From Sporocytophaga myxococcoides DSM 11118 (GTDB lineage Bacteria; Bacteroidota; Bacteroidia; Cytophagales; Cytophagaceae), in contig NZ_AUFX01000005.1 in the NCBI RefSeq assembly GCF_000426725.1, positions 248,001-312,000 of the forward strand: 64,000 nt of DNA, read 5' to 3'. This document shows, piece after piece, positions 60,364 through 64,000 of the stretch. The notes under the pieces are model-generated. The model did no database searches and was not told the DNA's origin. It saw nothing but the letters and a program-made list of their open reading frames with translations. Numbering within the stretch: position 1 is the stretch's first letter; each line of letters starts with the position of its first letter. The translations under genes and the position numbers were made by a program.

Positions 60364-61532
60364 AAATACTAGTAGCGCTGTCCAGGTTTCCTTACCCGAT
60401 AGACAAAGGAGATAAACTGAGAGCCTTCTATCAGATTCAGGGACTGAGCAAATATCACGAGGTTCACCTGGTTTGCATTGCCGATAAAACCCCGTCTCCC
60501 GCTGAATTCAACGAAGTAAAACAATACTGTAAAAGCATTGAAGTAATTGAGTCACGCAAACTAAAACGCTTGATCAATTTAGGCTTTGGGCTTTTTAATA
60601 ATCTTCCGTTTCAGGTAAATTATTTTAAGTCTTCAAGGATGAAAAGGGCGATTGAGAAAGTGCTTAAAACGCAATCAATTGACATGTGCTATGTGCAGTT
60701 GGTGAGGTTGGTTGTTAATATTCCTTTCAGTCTTAATACAAAATATTATCTTGATTACATGGATGCCTTGTCAGAAGGCATGTACAAGCGGGTAAAGTTT
60801 TCCAGATGGTATGAAAAGCCAGTGGTAAAACTAGAAGCGAAAAGATTAAGGGATTTTGAAGCAAAAGCCTTCTTTTACTTCAATGGTTATTCAATCATTA
60901 CAGAGTCTGATGCTACTGCTTTTCCTTCTGATATTAAAAAAAGGATGGACATTATCCCTAATGGTATTTCCAGCGGATTTTTTAATTTCAGGTCTTTCCC
61001 TAAGGATAAGAGCTATGATATCATATTTACTGGAAATATGGGATATCATCCTAATATACAAGCATCAAAGTATCTGGTAAATCAGATAATGCCCTTATTG
61101 AACAAACAAGATGTGAAAATTTGTTTATCGGGAACCAGTCCTTCCATTGAAGTTCAAAACCTTGAAAGTGAAAATGTGATTGTTACAGGTTTTGTTCATG
61201 ATATCAGAGACTATCTGGCTAAAGCGAAAATCTTTGTAGCTCCTTTGTTTTCAGGGTCGGGTTTGCAGAATAAATTGCTTGAAGCTATGGCCATGGGTAT
61301 TCCGACAATTACTACTTCATTGGCTAATTCTGCCTTAGGAGCAAAGCCTGGACAGGAAATTATGGTTTGCGATGATGAAGAGTCTTTTGTGAAAGCAATT
61401 CAACAATTACTTTCAAATCCTGAGTACGCAAGAGAAATTGGCGCAAAGGGAAGACTTTTTATTCAGAAAAACTTTAACTGGGAAGTAAGCAATGATATGC
61501 TTGAAAAAGCATTTAGAAAAATATTAAATTAA
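60360..61532 (+). CDS. Glycosyltransferase, PEP-CTERM/sugar transferase-like
   Basis: 390 residues, GT-B fold. The N-terminus [20 protein letters not shown], with the stretch [11 protein letters not shown], resembles the group annotated as sugar transferases linked to PEP-CTERM/exopolysaccharide systems. The donor-binding half has [40 protein letters not shown] and [11 protein letters not shown]. It overlaps the preceding glycosyltransferase by 4 bases (ATGA) and is similar to it in layout, suggesting an old duplication. RibBA follows after 31 bases, but is functionally unrelated. Confidence 0.88.
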   Translation: MKILVALSRFPYPIDKGDKLRAFYQIQGLSKYHEVHLVCIADKTPSPAEFNEVKQYCKSIEVIESRKLKRLINLGFGLFNNLPFQVNYFKSSRMKRAIEKVLKTQSIDMCYVQLVRLVVNIPFSLNTKYYLDYMDALSEGMYKRVKFSRWYEKPVVKLEAKRLRDFEAKAFFYFNGYSIITESDATAFPSDIKKRMDIIPNGISSGFFNFRSFPKDKSYDIIFTGNMGYHPNIQASKYLVNQIMPLLNKQDVKICLSGTSPSIEVQNLESENVIVTGFVHDIRDYLAKAKIFVAPLFSGSGLQNKLLEAMAMGIPTITTSLANSALGAKPGQEIMVCDDEESFVKAIQQLLSNPEYAREIGAKGRLFIQKNFNWEVSNDMLEKAFRKILN

Positions 61533-61563
61533 TATTCGCAGAAAATTTAATCTGCAACCTCAT

Positions 61564-62784
61564 ATGTCAGAAAAATTAGACACAATAGAAGAAGCAATCG
61601 CTGAGATAAAAAAGGGAAATGTAATCATCGTTGTTGACGATGAAGATAGAGAAAACGAAGGAGATTTTATCTGTGCAGCTGAATGTATAACGCCTGAGAT
61701 TGTCAATTTCATGGCTACTCACGGAAGAGGTTTGATCTGCGCGCCTTTAATAGAAGATCGTTGCGAGGAACTTGGTCTGGAGTTAATGGTAGGCCGAAAT
61801 ACTGCGCAGCATCATACTCCTTTTACTGTATCTGTTGACCTTTTAGGTCACGGTTGTACTACTGGTATATCAGCAAGCGACAGAGCTAAAACTATTAAAG
61901 CTCTTACGGATCCTACCATAAAGCCTGAAGAGTTAGGAAGACCAGGTCATATTTTTCCTCTGAAAGCTAAGACCGGTGGTGTTATCAGAAGAGCGGGACA
62001 CACAGAAGCAGCTATAGATTTTGCAAGACTTGCAGGATTTCAACCTGCAGGTGTGCTTGTGGAGATTATGAATGAAGACGGCACAATGGCAAGGCTTCCT
62101 GATCTTAGAAAGGTAGCTGAGAAATTTAAGCTGAAACTTGTTTCCATTAAAGATCTGATTGCTTACAGACTTAAAAATGAATCATTGATAAAAAGTGAGA
62201 TCGGAGTAAAAATGCCAACTGAGTTTGGTGACTTCGAATTACTCGCTTTCCGTCAGACTAATACAGAAGATCTACATCTTGCTTTGGTAAAAGGAACCTG
62301 GAAAGAAGATGAACCGGTACTTGTAAGAGTTCACAGCTCTTGTGTTACAGGTGATATCTTCGGCTCATGCCGTTGTGATTGCGGTCCGCAGTTGCACAAA
62401 GCAATGGAACTGGTAGAGAAGGAGGGGAAAGGTTTAGTCCTTTATATGAACCAGGAAGGACGTGGTATTGGGCTTCTTAATAAATTGAAGGCATACAAAC
62501 TTCAGGAGCAGGGCAGAGATACTGTTGAAGCCAATCTTGAGCTTGGATTCAAGATGGATGAAAGAGATTACGGAGTAGGTGCTCAGATCATAAGAGAACT
62601 AGGTATCACTAAGCTTAAGCTTATCACCAATAATCCTGTTAAAAGAGCCGGTTTGATAGGTTATGGTCTGGAAATCGTTGATGTTGTTCCTTTGGAGATC
62701 AATCCAAACGCTTATAACGAGCAGTACCTCATGACCAAGAGAGATAAAATGGGACACAATATTCTTAATCCGAAAAAGAAATAA
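61564..62784 (+). CDS. ribBA: Bifunctional riboflavin synthesis enzyme RibBA
   Basis: 406 residues. The N-terminal half (1-205) is 3,4-dihydroxy-2-butanone 4-phosphate synthase, with [11 protein letters not shown], the ribulose-5-phosphate loop, and [13 protein letters not shown]. The C-terminal half (about 210-400) is GTP cyclohydrolase II, with the zinc Cys motif [20 protein letters not shown] and [19 protein letters not shown]. Together they make both precursors of riboflavin. The fusion is normal in Bacteroidota. It lies 2 bases before surE, so they are co-translated. Confidence 0.96.
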   Translation: MSEKLDTIEEAIAEIKKGNVIIVVDDEDRENEGDFICAAECITPEIVNFMATHGRGLICAPLIEDRCEELGLELMVGRNTAQHHTPFTVSVDLLGHGCTTGISASDRAKTIKALTDPTIKPEELGRPGHIFPLKAKTGGVIRRAGHTEAAIDFARLAGFQPAGVLVEIMNEDGTMARLPDLRKVAEKFKLKLVSIKDLIAYRLKNESLIKSEIGVKMPTEFGDFELLAFRQTNTEDLHLALVKGTWKEDEPVLVRVHSSCVTGDIFGSCRCDCGPQLHKAMELVEKEGKGLVLYMNQEGRGIGLLNKLKAYKLQEQGRDTVEANLELGFKMDERDYGVGAQIIRELGITKLKLITNNPVKRAGLIGYGLEIVDVVPLEINPNAYNEQYLMTKRDKMGHNILNPKKK

Positions 62785-62786
62785 GC

Positions 62787-63596
62787 ATGGCTAAAGCAAA
62801 GAAGGCAGCTTCGAAGAAAAAGCCTCTGATACTCGTGTCTAATGATGATGGAATTTCTTTTTATGGAATCAGATTGTTAGTAGACATTATGAAGGAGCTT
62901 GGGGAAGTGGTTGTAGTAGCTCCAAGTGGTCCTCAATCAGGAATGGGGCATGCCATTACAATAGGTAATACGCTTCGTCTTGATGAAACGGATATCTTCA
63001 AAGGTGTTAAAGCTTACGAATGCTCCGGAACTCCGGCAGATTGTGTAAAGCTGGCCAAAGACTTTGTTCTTAAAGGAAGAAAACCTGATCTGGTTGTCAG
63101 TGGAATCAATCATGGAAGCAATTCTTCCATAAGTGTTCTTTACTCCGGAACCATGTCTGCTGCGATGGAAGCCGCTATTGAAGGAATGCCTTCAATAGGT
63201 TTTTCTTTATGCGATTATTCTCCGAATGCGGAAATGGAACATGGAAGAAAATTCATTAAGCAAATCGCAAAACAAGTACTGGATCATGGAATGCCGAAAG
63301 GTGTTGCGCTTAATGTTAACATACCTGCAAAGTCAAAGGGAAAGATCAAAGGTATAAAAGTCTGCAGACAGGCGAGAGCCAGATGGCAGGAGAAATTCGA
63401 AGAGCGCAGAGATCCTAGAGGCAGAAGATATTTCTGGATGGATGGCAACTTTGTAAGCCTTGACAATGGACAAGATACAGATGAATGGGCTTTGAATAAT
63501 AACTACATATCATTAGTGCCTTGCTCATTTGATATGACTGCCCATGAGACTTTAGCTGAATTGAATGCGAGCTTTAGTAAGATGAAGAAGGCTTAA
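62787..63596 (+). CDS. surE: 5'/3'-nucleotidase SurE
   Basis: 269 residues. The metal site is ILVSNDDGISFYGIRLLVD with the two conserved Asp, and VSGINHGSNSSISVLYSGTM has the conserved Asn and the catalytic loop. GTPADCVKLA supplies further ligands. SurE dephosphorylates nucleoside monophosphates in stationary phase and stress, in the cytoplasm. It starts 2 bases after ribBA. A lysine-rich N-terminus (AKAKKAASKKK) precedes the fold and is a little longer than in E. coli. A strong stem-loop follows the gene. Confidence 0.95.
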   Translation: MAKAKKAASKKKPLILVSNDDGISFYGIRLLVDIMKELGEVVVVAPSGPQSGMGHAITIGNTLRLDETDIFKGVKAYECSGTPADCVKLAKDFVLKGRKPDLVVSGINHGSNSSISVLYSGTMSAAMEAAIEGMPSIGFSLCDYSPNAEMEHGRKFIKQIAKQVLDHGMPKGVALNVNIPAKSKGKIKGIKVCRQARARWQEKFEERRDPRGRRYFWMDGNFVSLDNGQDTDEWALNNNYISLVPCSFDMTAHETLAELNASFSKMKKA

Positions 63597-63644
63597 AGCT
63601 GAAAGCGTAAGGCTTAAAGTAAACTAAGCTAGATTACATTTTTG

Positions 63645-63687
63645 TAAGCATCAAGAGAGGTGTATTGAGTTCTTCTCTTGTTGCTTA
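63645..63687 (+). terminator. Stem-loop after surE
   Basis: TAAGCA-T-CAAGAGA (63645-63658) pairs with TCTCTTG-T-TGCTTA (63674-63687), 13 pairs with one T-T mismatch and a 15-base loop. The T-run is weak (TTATTTTAT). The 8-mer GCTTAAAG occurs three times around it (63591, 63612, 63683). Confidence 0.6.
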
Positions 63688-63700
63688 AAGCTTATTTTAT

Positions 63701-64000
63701 ATGAAATACACTAGAGTTTATTGGGGGAGTTTTTTAGTATATTCAAGTATCGTTTTATTTTTAGTATCCTTCTTTTTACCTGCATTTACTCATATGGATG
63801 AAGGAAGGCCAGAAACAATTCCAGGGTTTTTCGCTGCTTTATTAGGTTTTTTCTTTGGGATATTTGCTTTATTCTCAGGAGATAAAAATTTGTTATATGC
63901 TATAATTCCGCTGAGTGTGTGGTTTGCAAATCCATTATATGTACTACTAGTAATTATAAAGTTTAACAGACAGAGACTTCGCTGGATAAATTGGGTGCCT
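63701..64000 (+). CDS. Partial membrane protein, cut by the window end
   Basis: An ATG at 63701 opens a frame of exactly 100 codons to the edge. It starts MKYTRVYWGSFLVYSSIVLF and has three hydrophobic segments: LVYSSIVLFLVSFFLPAF, FFAALLGFFFGIFALFS and LLYAIIPLSVWFANPLYVLL. A loop reads THMDEGRPETIP. No family is recognised and the end is missing. It starts 13 bases after the hairpin that follows surE, so it has its own promoter or reads through. Confidence 0.7.
   Translation, partial: MKYTRVYWGSFLVYSSIVLFLVSFFLPAFTHMDEGRPETIPGFFAALLGFFFGIFALFSGDKNLLYAIIPLSVWFANPLYVLLVIIKFNRQRLRWINWVP

Noticed and set aside
63588-63690. GCTTAAAG repeats after surE as a CRISPR or mobile element trace
   Set aside because: Only three 8-mers with irregular spacing and no spacers, flanking repeats or transposase; more likely incidental or part of the hairpin region.

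Overview
The window is low-GC DNA from a Bacteroidota bacterium, most likely a cellulose-degrading, gliding member of the Cytophagales. Signs of this are type IX secretion (T9SS) C-terminal sorting domains on several exported proteins, a PorP/SprF homologue, a T9SS-targeted GH5 glycosidase, DUF3078 and DUF7793-like proteins, TAnnTTTG-type promoter boxes and very weak Shine-Dalgarno signals. The genus is an inference. There is no CRISPR array, insertion sequence, prophage or rRNA. The only clear RNA gene is one tRNA with a CAU anticodon.

Layout. 0-6 kb: heavy-metal RND efflux pump fused to its TolC-like outer membrane component, followed by its adaptor. 6-11 kb: aldehyde dehydrogenase, acyltransferase, glucose-dehydrogenase-like SDR, a small CI/XRE-type regulator and small proteins. 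11-24 kb: a very large multi-PAS histidine kinase, an MFS transporter, a tandem universal stress protein with a DinB-like protein, a CNNM/CorC-type protein, DUF3078, a CobW GTPase, a small Sm-like unknown, a beta-barrel protein and a second histidine kinase. 24-32.5 kb: a tight four-gene unit with a type B T9SS surface protein, PorP/SprF, a giant TPR-CHAT protease-like protein and a 73-residue protein. 32.8-34.4 kb: GH5 with a type A T9SS tail.

34.5-42.6 kb looks like a nitrosative/toxic stress block: flavohemoglobin plus an NsrR-like Rrf2 repressor with a direct-repeat operator around its -7 box, a small membrane protein, a hemerythrin-like protein, and an AraC regulator divergent from a TolC-HlyD-MFS efflux operon. 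The membrane-protein promoter and the efflux promoter carry the same 19-bp box (16/19 identical) at nearly the same distance from a TAnnTTTA element. This suggests one regulator joins both units.

42.6-47 kb is accessory: a lipoprotein, an orphan small domain, a Cys-motif membrane protein, a structured intergenic element, a PAS histidine kinase whose kinase end is paralogous to that of the 11 kb kinase, and the tRNA. 47-64 kb is mostly housekeeping: HAD hydrolase and site-2 protease; a minus-strand run of cytochrome c, Mrp ATPase, NifU-like scaffold, tandem-fused D-Ala-D-Ala ligase, PASTA protein and a T9SS cargo protein; then DNA primase, two glycosyltransferases, RibBA, SurE and a membrane protein cut by the window edge.

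The most interesting items are the T9SS-B cargo/SprF/TPR-CHAT unit, the tandem Ddl with an altered first active site, the shared promoter box, and the NsrR-like operator.
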